A stretch of DNA of 64,000 bases from Chloroflexota bacterium (GTDB lineage Bacteria; Chloroflexota; JAJPGV01): the NCBI GenBank assembly GCA_021325635.1, contig JAJPGV010000056.1:1-64000 (forward strand). The letters run 5' to 3'. How positions within the stretch are numbered: the first letter of the stretch is position 1; every line of letters begins with the position of its first letter. Positions 42,891 through 53,520 of the stretch are shown here, one piece after another. Below the pieces are notes generated by a model that worked only from the letters and a program-made list of their open reading frames with translations, did not search any database and was not told the DNA's origin. A program made the position numbers and the translations under genes.

Positions 42891-43757
42891 TCATGACTTG
42901 GCCATCGCTTCGGCTCCGGCGGCGATCTCCGCAACCTCTTTGGTGATAACCGCTTGCCGGACTTTGTTGTAGGTCAGGGTGAGGTTATCGATGACCTCAT
43001 GAGCGTTGTCTGTGGCGTTGCGCATGGCCACCATCTGAGCGGCGAAGAAGCTGGCGGTGGATTCGAGCTGCGCCTGGTAGATGATCGTCTCGACATAACG
43101 CGGCAGGAGCTGCTCCAGCACGCCCGCCGGGCTTGGCTCGAAGATGAAATCGCGCGCGGCCGCTTTCGCTTCGTGGCTGGGCGGCTCAACGGGCAGCAGC
43201 TGCTTGACGACGGGCTGCTGGCTGACAACGGAGACGAACTGGGTGTAGATCAGCGTTACCCGGTCGAACTCCTGGGCGGCGTAGCCGCTGGTGACGATCT
43301 GGGCGATGGGGCGAATGTCGCCCAGCGCAGGCCGGTCGGGTAAGGTGGTGAACTCGGCCAGCAGCTGCTGACGGCGGCGGAGCATGAAGTCTCGGCCTTT
43401 CTTCCCTACGGCAATGATCTGCACCGGGGAGCCGGCTTCGTGCAGCACGTATTGGGCCGCGCGCCTGGTGATATTGCCCGGCAGAGGTCCAGCCAGGCCG
43501 CGATTGGGTGAGACCAGGATCACCGCCGTGTTCTTCACTGGCCTGACCTGCAGCAGCGCCGGCGTCTCGCCATCGGTACTGACGCCGGCGAGGTCGGCGA
43601 GGATGCTTTCCATGCTGTGCACGAACGGCCGGCTAGCCATGACCTGCTCTTGCGCTCGGCGAAGCCGGGACGCGGCCACCGTCTCCATGGCCTTGGTGAT
43701 CTGCGCGACGTTGCGGACGGAGCGAATCCGCCGCCGAATATCTCTCAGTGACGCCAT
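42891..43757 (-). CDS. atpG: ATP synthase F1 gamma subunit
   Basis: A 288-residue rotor shaft. The N-terminal helix MASLRDIRRRIRSVRNVAQI and the C-terminal helix (NATDNAHEVIDNLTLTYNKVRQ) are the conserved coiled coil. The length is normal. It lies 124 bases after atpA, an interval with an 8-bp hairpin, and 80 bases before atpD. Confidence 0.96.
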   Translation of the reverse strand: MASLRDIRRRIRSVRNVAQITKAMETVAASRLRRAQEQVMASRPFVHSMESILADLAGVSTDGETPALLQVRPVKNTAVILVSPNRGLAGPLPGNITRRAAQYVLHEAGSPVQIIAVGKKGRDFMLRRRQQLLAEFTTLPDRPALGDIRPIAQIVTSGYAAQEFDRVTLIYTQFVSVVSQQPVVKQLLPVEPPSHEAKAAARDFIFEPSPAGVLEQLLPRYVETIIYQAQLESTASFFAAQMVAMRNATDNAHEVIDNLTLTYNKVRQAVITKEVAEIAAGAEAMAKS

Positions 43758-43767
43758 GGCAGCTTAT

Positions 43768-43790
43768 GCCAGCGCCGGCGACGCGCTGGC
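43768..43790 (-). other. 8-bp hairpin between atpA and atpG
   Basis: GCCAGCGC and GCGCTGGC are perfect arms around a 7-base loop, just before the atpG start on the minus-strand transcript. No U-tract follows. Its role is unclear; it may tune atpG translation. Confidence 0.4.
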
Positions 43791-43881
43791 GCGTCCGCTG
43801 GCAGTCATCGTCATCTCGCCGCGCATGGTGCGCGATTGTGGTCTAGCGTTCACGCTTTCTGGCCTGGCTCTCCCGCCGTTC

Positions 43882-45393
<1,512 letters not shown>

Positions 45394-45444
45394 TGGATTC
45401 TCCAGAAATGCGATATCGGTAAGCCGGACATACCGGCGACGATG

Positions 45445-45987
45445 TCATGTGTGGGCCAGCAGCTCGCGTCGCATGCTGGCAAGCCGTGTCGTCAGGCTCG
45501 CATCGATGAGGACGTCGCCTACGCGGGCGATGAAGCCGCCCAGGATGGACTTGTCAATTCGGGGCTCGATGCGAATGGTCTTAGCGGTCAGGACTTCGAG
45601 CCGCTGTTTCAGCACGTCGAGCTGCTGGCGATCGAGCTCGACCGCCGTGGTCACCTCAGCGACGGCGATGTTGCGGTGCTCGTTGACCATGGCCTGCATG
45701 TCGCGCTCGATGTCGACGATGAGTCCTGCCACCTGGCGTTGGATCAGCAGGCGAGCGAGATTGAGCGCCAATGGCTCGACCTTCCCTCGCAGCAGCCGTT
45801 CGGCAACGGCCTCCTTTTCGCGCAGGCCAGGCTTGGGATCGGCCAGCAGTCTGGCCATGTCCGGATTGGTGAAGACAGCTCGGATTGTCGCCAGGTCTTC
45901 GAGCCAGCGGTCGAACGTGTTCTGATCCCTGGCAATGGCAAACACGCTTTCGGCGTAGCGCCGGGCGGTTGCACCTCGTAGCGCCAT
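45445..45987 (-). CDS. atpH: ATP synthase F1 delta subunit
   Basis: A 180-residue peripheral-stalk subunit joining F1 to the b dimer. The N-terminal six-helix domain begins RGATARRYAESVFAIARDQN. The conserved C-terminal segment is DRQQLDVLKQRLEVLTAKTIRIEPRIDKSILGGFIARVGD. The start ATG directly adjoins the atpF stop, so translation is coupled. Confidence 0.94.
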   Translation of the reverse strand: MALRGATARRYAESVFAIARDQNTFDRWLEDLATIRAVFTNPDMARLLADPKPGLREKEAVAERLLRGKVEPLALNLARLLIQRQVAGLIVDIERDMQAMVNEHRNIAVAEVTTAVELDRQQLDVLKQRLEVLTAKTIRIEPRIDKSILGGFIARVGDVLIDASLTTRLASMRRELLAHT

Positions 45988-46506
45988 CTAGTTAGGGCTC
46001 ACCATGGATCCGCTCTCGCCCTGGCCGGCCTTTTCCAGGAAGTCGCGGACGATCTGATAGTGCTGCGGGCCGGTCAAGCTCTGCTCCAGAACCTTGCCTG
46101 CCGCCAGGATAGCCAGATCGACTGCCTGGTGGCGAACGTCGGCTATGGCCCGGTCGCGCTCCAGTCGGATTTCGTCGCGCATGCGGGCCATGATTCGCTC
46201 GGCCTCGGCGCGCGCGTCCTCTCGGGCTTTCTCGGTGATTTGGTTGGCGGCGTGGGTAGCGGCATTGATGAGGTCGTTCGCCTCCTTCTTCGCCGCTTCG
46301 AGGGCCGCCGCGTTGGCTGCTCGGAGCTCTTCGGCCATCTTCCGCATGCGCTCCGCTTCGTCGACGCTCTCGCGGATCTTCGTGGCCCGCTGATCCATCA
46401 GCCGCAGGATCGGCTTGAACAGCAGCCGCTGCAGCAGGAACAGCAGGATGAGGAAGTTGACCATCTGGAAGATGAGCCGCGGCAGGTCGATTCCTAGTGC
46501 ATCCAC
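45988..46506 (-). CDS. atpF: ATP synthase F0 b subunit
   Basis: A 172-residue stator subunit. One N-terminal membrane helix (FQMVNFLILLFLLQRLLFKPIL) is followed by a long Ala/Glu/Arg-rich coiled coil (AERMRKMAEELRAANAAALEA). Only one b-type gene is seen, so a homodimer is likely. It is preceded by a 90-base interval holding the perfect hairpin at 46541. Confidence 0.94.
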   Translation of the reverse strand: MDALGIDLPRLIFQMVNFLILLFLLQRLLFKPILRLMDQRATKIRESVDEAERMRKMAEELRAANAAALEAAKKEANDLINAATHAANQITEKAREDARAEAERIMARMRDEIRLERDRAIADVRHQAVDLAILAAGKVLEQSLTGPQHYQIVRDFLEKAGQGESGSMVSPN

Positions 46507-46540
46507 GCGGGTCTCCTTCTTGATTTCACGAGGCAGGCAC

Positions 46541-46574
46541 CAAGTAGGGGCGACACACCGGTCGCCCCTACTTG
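46541..46574 (-). other. Perfect 14-bp hairpin between atpE and atpF
   Basis: CAAGTAGGGGCGAC and GTCGCCCCTACTTG are exact inverted arms around ACACCG. On the minus-strand transcript it follows the c-subunit gene by about 20 bases, and no U-run follows. The core GTAGGGGCGAC resembles a dispersed palindrome seen in several bacterial genomes (recollection, not checked). It probably protects the atpE message end or lowers downstream expression, helping supply about ten c subunits per complex. Confidence 0.75.
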
Positions 46575-46596
46575 CATTGCTGCGTTAAGTGCTAGT

Positions 46597-46911
<315 letters not shown>

Positions 46912-46949
46912 TCAGCCCCCTCAGGCCCTCTGACAACGCAAGGGTGAAG

Positions 46950-47786
46950 TCAAGCGGCCGCCGCGTGGGCCGGGCTGTGGGCCTCTTCATGCTCAGCGTG
47001 GTGCGAGGTTGTGTTCAAGGTGAAGTAGGCCAAACACAAGACGGTGAAAACCGTGGCTTGGATGAAGCCGAACAGCGTCTCCAGGAGCAGGAACACCGCC
47101 GGAACGACGACCGGGATGAGCCCTGTCATGACGGTGACGAGCACTTCTCCGGCGAACAGGTTGCCGAAGAGTCGGACGGACAGCGACAGCACGCGCACGA
47201 ATTCGCTCACGAGCTCGATCTGCCCAACGCCAAGCGGCAGGATGAAGTGCAGCAGGTGCTCCTTGGCCCGCATGCGCAGGCCCCAGAACTCGGTTACCGC
47301 GAACGTGATGAGCGCCAGGGCCAGGGTGGTGCTCCAGTCGGCGTTGACCGAGCGGAACAGATCGATCTTCTCGCCGCCCTCCTTCAGCACATAGAAGGGG
47401 CCGACCAGAGGAAAGAGCCCCAGCCAGTTGGCGGTGAGGATGAAGATGAACAGCGTGCCCATGAGCGGGAAGATCTTGCGGGCTCGCTCGCGCCCCACCG
47501 AGCCCTCGGCCAGGTTCAGGAGCGTGCCGATGACGACCTCGGCAAAGGTCTGCCAGCTGCGGTTGGCAGGCACGAGCTTGAGGTTGCGGGTGCAGATAAT
47601 GGCCAGCGCGACCAGCACCACCATGACCAGATAGGTGAACAGGATGGTGTTGGTGATGCCCAGCGGACCGATCTGGAACAGGACGTCGGGCGCGAGATGG
47701 GGGATCTCGAACCCAGCTCCGCCGCTGGCCGGCTCGGCCGCGGCAGCGCCGGTAGTGGCGGCCTGTGCAAGCTCTTGGAATGGCAT
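46950..47786 (-). CDS. atpB: ATP synthase F0 a subunit
   Basis: A 278-residue membrane subunit forming the proton half-channels. The essential stator Arg is in LSVRLFGNLFAGEVL, and the last helices contain ATVFTVLCLAYFTL. The N-terminus carries an Ala/Gly-rich extension before IPHLAPDVLFQIGPLGITN. The C-terminus is His/Ala-rich (HHAEHEEAHSPAHAAAA). It starts 6 bases after the atpZ stop. Confidence 0.94.
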   Translation of the reverse strand: MPFQELAQAATTGAAAAEPASGGAGFEIPHLAPDVLFQIGPLGITNTILFTYLVMVVLVALAIICTRNLKLVPANRSWQTFAEVVIGTLLNLAEGSVGRERARKIFPLMGTLFIFILTANWLGLFPLVGPFYVLKEGGEKIDLFRSVNADWSTTLALALITFAVTEFWGLRMRAKEHLLHFILPLGVGQIELVSEFVRVLSLSVRLFGNLFAGEVLVTVMTGLIPVVVPAVFLLLETLFGFIQATVFTVLCLAYFTLNTTSHHAEHEEAHSPAHAAAA

Positions 47787-47792
47787 CCGCTC

Positions 47793-48014
47793 TTAGCTCG
47801 TCGCGTCCTTCAACATTCGATATAGGGTGTAGAAAGCGGTGAGCGCACCAATTGCCATGCCCACGAGCAGCAGCACCGGCCCGGTGCCCAGCTTCTGGTC
47901 ACCGAAGTAGCCGAGATACGTAAACAGCCCCAGAGGAATGGCAACCGATATGCCCAGCTGGCTGAACAGCGCCAGCGCCTGCATCAGCGAGCGCTCGTTG
48001 TTCTTCTCGGACAC
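47793..48014 (-). CDS. atpZ: AtpZ/AtpI-family protein
   Basis: A protein of about 73 residues with two hydrophobic helices (LALFSQLGISVAIPLGLFTYLG and VLLLVGMAIGALTAFYTLY) joined by GDQKLGTGP. This family heads many atp operons and is linked to c-ring assembly or Mg/Ca transport. GTG at 48014 was chosen because GGGGAGG lies five bases before it; the TTG seven codons upstream would put that site inside the coding region. It is first in the ATP synthase operon. Confidence 0.88.
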   Translation of the reverse strand: MSEKNNERSLMQALALFSQLGISVAIPLGLFTYLGYFGDQKLGTGPVLLLVGMAIGALTAFYTLYRMLKDATS

Positions 48015-48083
48015 GCGGTCCTCCCCAGCCCGCAAAAGTTTACCATCGTGCCCTCTGGCCGGCGTATAGGGTGAAGGCTCTAT

Positions 48084-48139
48084 GAGTGCCGAGTGCCGAG
48101 TGCCGAGTGCCGAGTGCCGAGTGCCGAGTGCCGAGTGCC
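48084..48139. repeat. Eight perfect GAGTGCC heptamers
   Basis: Exactly eight tandem copies of GAGTGCC, then a degenerate GC-rich stretch to about 48180. It lies between the start of the ATP synthase operon and the end of the ABC permease gene. The heptamer is the same as at 7731-7842. No facing inverted arm is present here. Confidence 0.9.
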
Positions 48140-48197
48140 GAGGCGCGCGGAGCGCGCAGGGGCCAGGGGCTGGGGGACGGGGCCGAGAGGCGCGGGT

Positions 48198-49133
48198 TCA
48201 GGTGCGCTCTTCGCGCCAGTAGGGCTGGCCCAGAGCAGTGGGAACACCGAGCCGTTTCTGCACGCGCTCCCCGCTGGCTATCGCAACCACAACGATGGTG
48301 AAGATGTACGGAAGCATGTTCAGGAAGAACTGCGGGATGCCGCTGCCCAGCGCTTGGGCGCGCAGCTGGAAGCCGTCCACGAAGCCAAACAGATACGCGC
48401 CGGCCATAGCTCTCCATGGATCCCACACGCCGAAGACCACCAGCCCCACGGCAATCCAGCCGCGGCCGGCGGTCATGCCGTCGATCCAGGTGGGGGTGTA
48501 GAACAGCGACAGGTACGCTCCGCCCACACCGGCCAGAGCGCCGCCGGCCAGCGTGTACAGGTAGCGCCTGGAAATGACGCTCAAGCCCATGGCATCGGCC
48601 GTGGCCGGGCTCTCGCCGACCGCTCGCAGACTCAGCCCGGGCCGGGTACGGTAGATGAAATAGGCCATCAGCGGCACGAGGACGAAGGAGCCGTAGACGA
48701 TCGGGTCCTGGGTGAACAGCACCTGTCCCAGGACCGGAATGCCAGCTAGGCCGGGGAGCGGAATGCGCTCCAGCTGGGCGGGGGCCACCGAGCCCACGAA
48801 CGGCTTGCCGATGAACGCCGTGAAGCCGCCTCCGAACAGGCTGATGGCGAGGCCGCTCACGATCTGGTTAGCGCGCAGGGTGATGGTGACGAAGGCGTGG
48901 ATCAGCGCCAACAGCGCGCCGGCAAGGATGGCCACGGCCAGGGCCAGGCCCAGGTTCCCGGTCTCGACGTCGGCGATGTAACCGAACAGCGCGCCCATCA
49001 GCATCATGCCTTCGACGCCCAGGTTCAAGACGCCCGAGCGCTCGGCCAGGATCTCTCCCAGGGCAGGAAGGAGGATGGAGGTGCCCGAGGCGATCGCGGC
49101 GACGCAGATGGAGATGAGCAGCTCGCCGTTCAT
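48198..49133 (-). CDS. ABC transporter permease (BMP/nucleoside type)
   Basis: A 311-residue inner-membrane permease of the BPD_transp_2 family, paired with the permease at 49130. The opening LPALGEILAERSGVLNLGVEGMM is the family signature, and VGESPATADAMGLSV marks the coupling-helix region. About eight to ten hydrophobic segments are present. It is last in the importer operon, overlapping the first permease by 4 bases. The likely substrate is a nucleoside or related compound, by family. Confidence 0.92.
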   Translation of the reverse strand: MNGELLISICVAAIASGTSILLPALGEILAERSGVLNLGVEGMMLMGALFGYIADVETGNLGLALAVAILAGALLALIHAFVTITLRANQIVSGLAISLFGGGFTAFIGKPFVGSVAPAQLERIPLPGLAGIPVLGQVLFTQDPIVYGSFVLVPLMAYFIYRTRPGLSLRAVGESPATADAMGLSVISRRYLYTLAGGALAGVGGAYLSLFYTPTWIDGMTAGRGWIAVGLVVFGVWDPWRAMAGAYLFGFVDGFQLRAQALGSGIPQFFLNMLPYIFTIVVVAIASGERVQKRLGVPTALGQPYWREERT

Positions 49134-50254
49134 GGCTGGGCGCTCAGCGCGGATCGATCATCCGGCAGCAGCGGAGCGCGCTTCTTGCCGGGAGCTTGGC
49201 CGAGGACCAGCCGGTAGCGGCTGAACAGGTCGCCCGCTCCTAGGGCGAAGAGCAGGATGACGCCCTGCAGCAGCACGCCCAGCGCCTGCGGGATGCCTGC
49301 CTGGCTGACGGCGAATCCGCCGTTCACCAGGGCCCCGAACAGCATGCTGACGACCAGGATGGCCATGGGATGCAGCTGCCCCAGCCAGGCGACGATGATG
49401 GCGGTGTAGCCGTAGTTCGTGGAGATCTGGCCGCTGAGGACGTGGACGATGCCCGAGACCTGCACCATTCCGGCGATTCCGGCCATTCCGCCGCTGACCA
49501 GCATGGCCAGCATGACGTTGCGGCGAATGCTGATGCCGGCGTAGGCCGCCGCGCTCGGGTTCTCGCCGAGTATGCGCAGCTCGTAACCCCACTGAGTGCG
49601 GGACAGCAGCAGCAGGAAAACGATCGCCGCGACGATCGGAATGACGATGCCGGCGTGGAGCTGGCCCAGGCCTAGGGGTCGCAGCGTCGCATTGTCGGGG
49701 AAGCGGGGACTGAAGGGGAAGTTGTGACCCTGCGGATCCTTCCAGGGGCCGTAGACCAGGTAGTTGACCCACAGGATGGCGATGTAGTTCATCATCAGCG
49801 TGGTGATGATCTCGTTGACCCCAAGATAGGCGCGCAGCGCGCCGGGCAGCGCAGCCCAGGCGGCGCCGGCGGCGAAACCTGCGGCGACCATCGCCGGGAT
49901 CAGCACCTGAGACGGCCAGCCGGCGGGCCCGCCCACGAGCTCGATTCCGGTGGCGCCGAACGCTCCCATGTAGAATTGCCCTTCGCCACCGATGTTCCAC
50001 ACCCGTACGCGGAAGGCCACCGCCGTGCCCAGCGCGATCGTCGCCAGCGGAATCGAGGCGGCAAGCATCTGGCCGAGGGCGTAGCCGCTCCCGAACGAGC
50101 CGCCGATAATCTCGCCGTAAGCCTTGACTGGGTCGTAGCCCGAGAGCCAGACGATCAACCCGCCAAACAGTGCGCCCGCAATCACAGACCCGGCCTGAAT
50201 GCCAATCCGCCGGGTCAGCGTCAGATTGGCGCGTCGTTCGAGGCTGACGATCAA
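49130..50254 (-). CDS. ABC transporter permease (BMP/nucleoside type)
   Basis: A protein of about 374 residues. RVWNIGGEGQFYMGAFGATG and GVNEIITTLMMNYIAI are hallmarks of the NupP/YufP-like first permease, and ILGENPSAAAYAGISI is the ATPase-coupling motif. The start TTG at 50254 overlaps the ATPase stop (TTGA on the minus strand). The open frame runs further upstream only as a shadow of the ATPase. It pairs with the permease at 48198 to form the channel. Confidence 0.92.
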   Translation of the reverse strand: MIVSLERRANLTLTRRIGIQAGSVIAGALFGGLIVWLSGYDPVKAYGEIIGGSFGSGYALGQMLAASIPLATIALGTAVAFRVRVWNIGGEGQFYMGAFGATGIELVGGPAGWPSQVLIPAMVAAGFAAGAAWAALPGALRAYLGVNEIITTLMMNYIAILWVNYLVYGPWKDPQGHNFPFSPRFPDNATLRPLGLGQLHAGIVIPIVAAIVFLLLLSRTQWGYELRILGENPSAAAYAGISIRRNVMLAMLVSGGMAGIAGMVQVSGIVHVLSGQISTNYGYTAIIVAWLGQLHPMAILVVSMLFGALVNGGFAVSQAGIPQALGVLLQGVILLFALGAGDLFSRYRLVLGQAPGKKRAPLLPDDRSALSAQP

Positions 50255-51831
50255 ACGGCGACCTGATCGGGCTGGTACGAGCCGATCATCATGAGCCCAA
50301 TACGCTCGCGGTCGGCCTCTTCGCGGTCGACCGCGGCCACGATGCTGCCCTCGTACAGCACGGCAACCCGATCGCTCAGCTGCAGCAGCTCGTCGAGGTC
50401 TTCGGAGATCAGCAGAAGGGCACAGCCTTCGCCGCTGCAGCTCATCAGCCATTCCTGCACGGTATGGGTCGCGGCGACGTCCAGGCCGCGGGTGGGGTGC
50501 ACGGCAACGATGGCCCGGGGCTGCATCGACATCTCACGCGCGAGCAGAAAACGCTGCAGCTGGCCGCCGCTCAACAGGCGGGCAATGGTCCGCGGCGTGG
50601 CTCCGGCCACGTTGAAGCGGGCGATGAGGCCGCGCGTGAACTGCACCGCGCTCTTGAGGTTGAGGAAAGGACCGCTGGAAATGGGCGGCTGGTAGTACGA
50701 CTTCATGAGGGCGCTGTCCAGCAGCGGCAGGTTGCCTACCAGCCCTTCCCCCAGCCTGTCCTCCGGAATATGGGCCACCCCGGCGAGCGCCATCTGGCGG
50801 GCGCCCGCGCCCGTCACGTCGATGTCGTCCAGGAAAACCTGTCCGCTGGCTGGCTTGCGCATGCCGGTGAGCACCTGGGCGAGCTCGCGCTGACCGTTCC
50901 CCGCCACGCCGGCTACGCCCACGATCTCGCCGGCGTGGATGGTCAGGTCGACGGACCGCAGCGCCTGGAGGCCTCGATCGTCGAGTGCGCACAACCGTCG
51001 CAGGGTCAGGCGGGGCGCTCCCGAGGCACGAGGCCGCGGCCGGATCCGGCCTGGCAGGTCGGTCCCAACCATCAGTCGGGCCAGGTCTCGGGCCGACATC
51101 TCCGCCATGTCGAGGCCGGAGCCTACGAGCCTGCCAGCGCGCAGCACGGTGACGCGATCGGCCACGCTGCGCACCTCTTCCAGCTTGTGGCTGATGAAGA
51201 TCACGGTGCGGCCTTCCGACGCGATGTGGCGGATGGTTCGCATGAGCGCGTCGGCTTCCTGCGGCGTCAGCACCGCGGTGGGCTCGTCCAGGATCAAGAT
51301 GCGGGCTCCGCGATGGAGCGCTTTGAGGATCTCCACCCGCTGCTGCTCGCCGACCGACAGCTGCCACACCGGCCGGTAGGGATCCACGCGCAGCTGGTAG
51401 CGTTCGCTCAGCTCCTCGATGTCGCGCGCAGCGCGTCTCGTGTCCAGCCGCAGGGGAGCGCCGGGCAGTCCCAGGAGCATGTTCTCGGTCACCGTTTGGC
51501 TGGGCACCAGCCGGTAATGCTGGTAGACCATGCCAATCCCGTGCTTGATTGCGTCCTTGGGGGAATGCAGCACAACCGGCTGCCCGTCCACGAGCAGCTG
51601 GCCGTTATCCGGCCGGTAGAGTCCGGCCAGAATGCTCATGAGGGTGGACTTGCCGGCTCCGTTCTCTCCGAGGAGCGCGTGCACTTCGCCCCAGCGGGCG
51701 GAGAAGTCGACGCTGGCATTGGCGAGGACTTCGCCGAAATGCTTGTCGATGCCCACCATGGCCAGCGCGGTGCCGGGGAGGTGGCCGGTCGCCGGGTGCG
51801 GGCTCATGCCTTCATCTGACGCGGCCGCCAT
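50251..51831 (-). CDS. ABC transporter ATPase with two nucleotide-binding domains
   Basis: A protein of about 526 residues with tandem ATPase domains, as in NupO and sugar importers. Domain one has Walker A LLGENGAGKSTLM, signature LSVGEQQRVEI and Walker B ILILDEPTAVLTP. Domain two is degenerate: GVAGVAGNGQREL for Walker A, LLSGGQLQRFLLAREM for the signature and AIVAVHPTRGLD for Walker B. It therefore probably hydrolyses at one site only, as in relatives. The start is uncertain (ATG 51831 chosen; ATG 51807 or GTG 51861 possible), since none has a clear ribosome site. Confidence 0.92.
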   Translation of the reverse strand: MAAASDEGMSPHPATGHLPGTALAMVGIDKHFGEVLANASVDFSARWGEVHALLGENGAGKSTLMSILAGLYRPDNGQLLVDGQPVVLHSPKDAIKHGIGMVYQHYRLVPSQTVTENMLLGLPGAPLRLDTRRAARDIEELSERYQLRVDPYRPVWQLSVGEQQRVEILKALHRGARILILDEPTAVLTPQEADALMRTIRHIASEGRTVIFISHKLEEVRSVADRVTVLRAGRLVGSGLDMAEMSARDLARLMVGTDLPGRIRPRPRASGAPRLTLRRLCALDDRGLQALRSVDLTIHAGEIVGVAGVAGNGQRELAQVLTGMRKPASGQVFLDDIDVTGAGARQMALAGVAHIPEDRLGEGLVGNLPLLDSALMKSYYQPPISSGPFLNLKSAVQFTRGLIARFNVAGATPRTIARLLSGGQLQRFLLAREMSMQPRAIVAVHPTRGLDVAATHTVQEWLMSCSGEGCALLLISEDLDELLQLSDRVAVLYEGSIVAAVDREEADRERIGLMMIGSYQPDQVAV

Positions 51832-51939
51832 CCCGGACGCGCCCAGCGCTCGGCCCCTCACCTCTACAGCGTACTGTCAGGATGCCGGCACCGGCGAGCG
51901 GAGCGGAACGACACGCTCGCGCAGCGCCATGCGACGACG

Positions 51940-53256
51940 CTATGGCTTGGGAACGGCGTCTACGATGTTGTCCAGCGCCCAGTTCATCTGCTCGGACTGC
52001 ACGTAACCGTCGGCTGCCGACTGGCCGGGCAGGGGCGTTCCCTTGAACGCGTCGCCGATGGACTTGCCATCGGGCACGATGACGTTGCCCTTGTTGTCCT
52101 TGAGCGGCCCCTTCCAGATGTCCAGAGTGCCTGCCTTGAGGCCGGCGATGGCGTCCTCAGCCAGCTTGGCCACGTCGGCCGGGACGATCTTGTTGGGCGC
52201 CGTGATGGAGGAGACCCCATCCTTCATGTGGTAATAGACCTGGCTGTTCTTCCAGGTGCCGTCGATGACCGACTGCACGCTCTTGACGTAATGAATGCCC
52301 CACACCCAGAAGGGACAGATCAGCATGTAGTCGGGCGCGTAGCTGGTCTGGTCCGAATCCGAGCCCACCGAATAGCGTTTTTTGGCCGCGGCCGCCTGAG
52401 CCATGGCTGGGGAGTCGGTAACGCTCGCCAAGACGTCGGCATTGAGGTCGAGCAGCGAGTTGGCTGCTGTGGTCTCCTTCGGGGGGTCGAACCAGGAGTT
52501 GATCCAGACGGTGTGGATCTTCGCCTGGGGGTTTGCGATCTGGACGCCCCTGGCCCAGCCGTTCATGTCGCGGATGACCTCCGGGATGGGGAACGAGCCG
52601 ATGAATCCCAGGACGTTGCTCTTGGTCATCTTGCCTGAGATCAGCCCGGCCACGTAGCGAGCGTCTTCCTGCGCGGCGCCATAGGTTCCGAGGTTGGGTA
52701 GGGTCTTGAACCCGGTGTTGTGCTCGAACTTCACGTCGGGGTACTTCTGGGCCGCGGCAAGCATGAAGTCCATGTAGCCGAAGCTCGTGCCGTAAACGAC
52801 GCTCGCGCCCTTCTGGGCGAAGTCTTCGAACACGCGCTGTGATTCGGCGCCTTCGGGAACGTTCTCGGCGAAGACGGTCTCAACCTGCCCTTTCAGCTGC
52901 TGCTCGAGGTACTTGCGCCCGTCGTCGTGGGCGTTGGTCCAGCCCTTATCGTTGGTGGTTCCGAGATAGACGAACGCGGCTCTCACGAGCTTGCCATTCG
53001 TGCTCGATGGCTTGGCTGCCGCGGCCGGAGAGGCCGCGGCAGACCCGGCGGGCTTGGCCGAGGCCGGGGCAGCGGAAGCAGGTGACGGCTTGGCCGAGGC
53101 CGGTGTAGAGGGCGCCGGCGGCGCAGCGGGACTTCCGCAAGCGGCCAGCAGCGCGCCTGCCGCTCCTCCCACCGCGACCAGGCCACCCAGCTTGAGAAGC
53201 GTTCTGCGGCCCAGTCGAGCGGTCACGTCTTGGCCATTGTCTGTGGCTCTGTTCAT
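51940..53256 (-). CDS. BMP/PnrA-family substrate-binding lipoprotein
   Basis: A protein of about 438 residues. The N-terminus has a twin-arginine motif (GRRTLLKLGG) and a lipobox (LLAACGS), so it may be exported folded by Tat and then lipidated. An Ala/Ser/Pro/Lys linker of about 45 residues follows. The Bmp domain begins VRAAFVYLGTTNDKGWTNAHDDG. Family members bind nucleosides; the ligand here is not provable. ATG 53256 was chosen because AGGA lies four bases before it. It heads an operon with the ATPase and two permeases. Confidence 0.9.
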   Translation of the reverse strand: MNRATDNGQDVTARLGRRTLLKLGGLVAVGGAAGALLAACGSPAAPPAPSTPASAKPSPASAAPASAKPAGSAAASPAAAAKPSSTNGKLVRAAFVYLGTTNDKGWTNAHDDGRKYLEQQLKGQVETVFAENVPEGAESQRVFEDFAQKGASVVYGTSFGYMDFMLAAAQKYPDVKFEHNTGFKTLPNLGTYGAAQEDARYVAGLISGKMTKSNVLGFIGSFPIPEVIRDMNGWARGVQIANPQAKIHTVWINSWFDPPKETTAANSLLDLNADVLASVTDSPAMAQAAAAKKRYSVGSDSDQTSYAPDYMLICPFWVWGIHYVKSVQSVIDGTWKNSQVYYHMKDGVSSITAPNKIVPADVAKLAEDAIAGLKAGTLDIWKGPLKDNKGNVIVPDGKSIGDAFKGTPLPGQSAADGYVQSEQMNWALDNIVDAVPKP

Positions 53257-53520
53257 CGCTTCCTGTGCTGATCCTCCCACTCGATTTTTCGTGCCGTGCC
53301 GCCATACGTGGCCGGCTCGAGACGCTCACGGCCGGTCGGGGTTGCGGCGAGGGATCGCCTGCCGCGCAGGATGCGACAACCGGCCGTACCCCCAGACCAT
53401 ACACGATGCTAAGGGTTGGGGCTGCTCGACGCAACGGACGTCTGCTACAAATCCTGCCGGTTTCGCTTAGGCAGGATGCACAAGTCGTCCGCCCCGGATC
53501 AGAAGGTCCGCGTTTCCTTG

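Noticed and set aside
46541-46574. Intrinsic terminator inside the ATP synthase operon
   Set aside because: There is no T-run after the stem in the direction of transcription, and full termination would abolish atpF-atpC expression.
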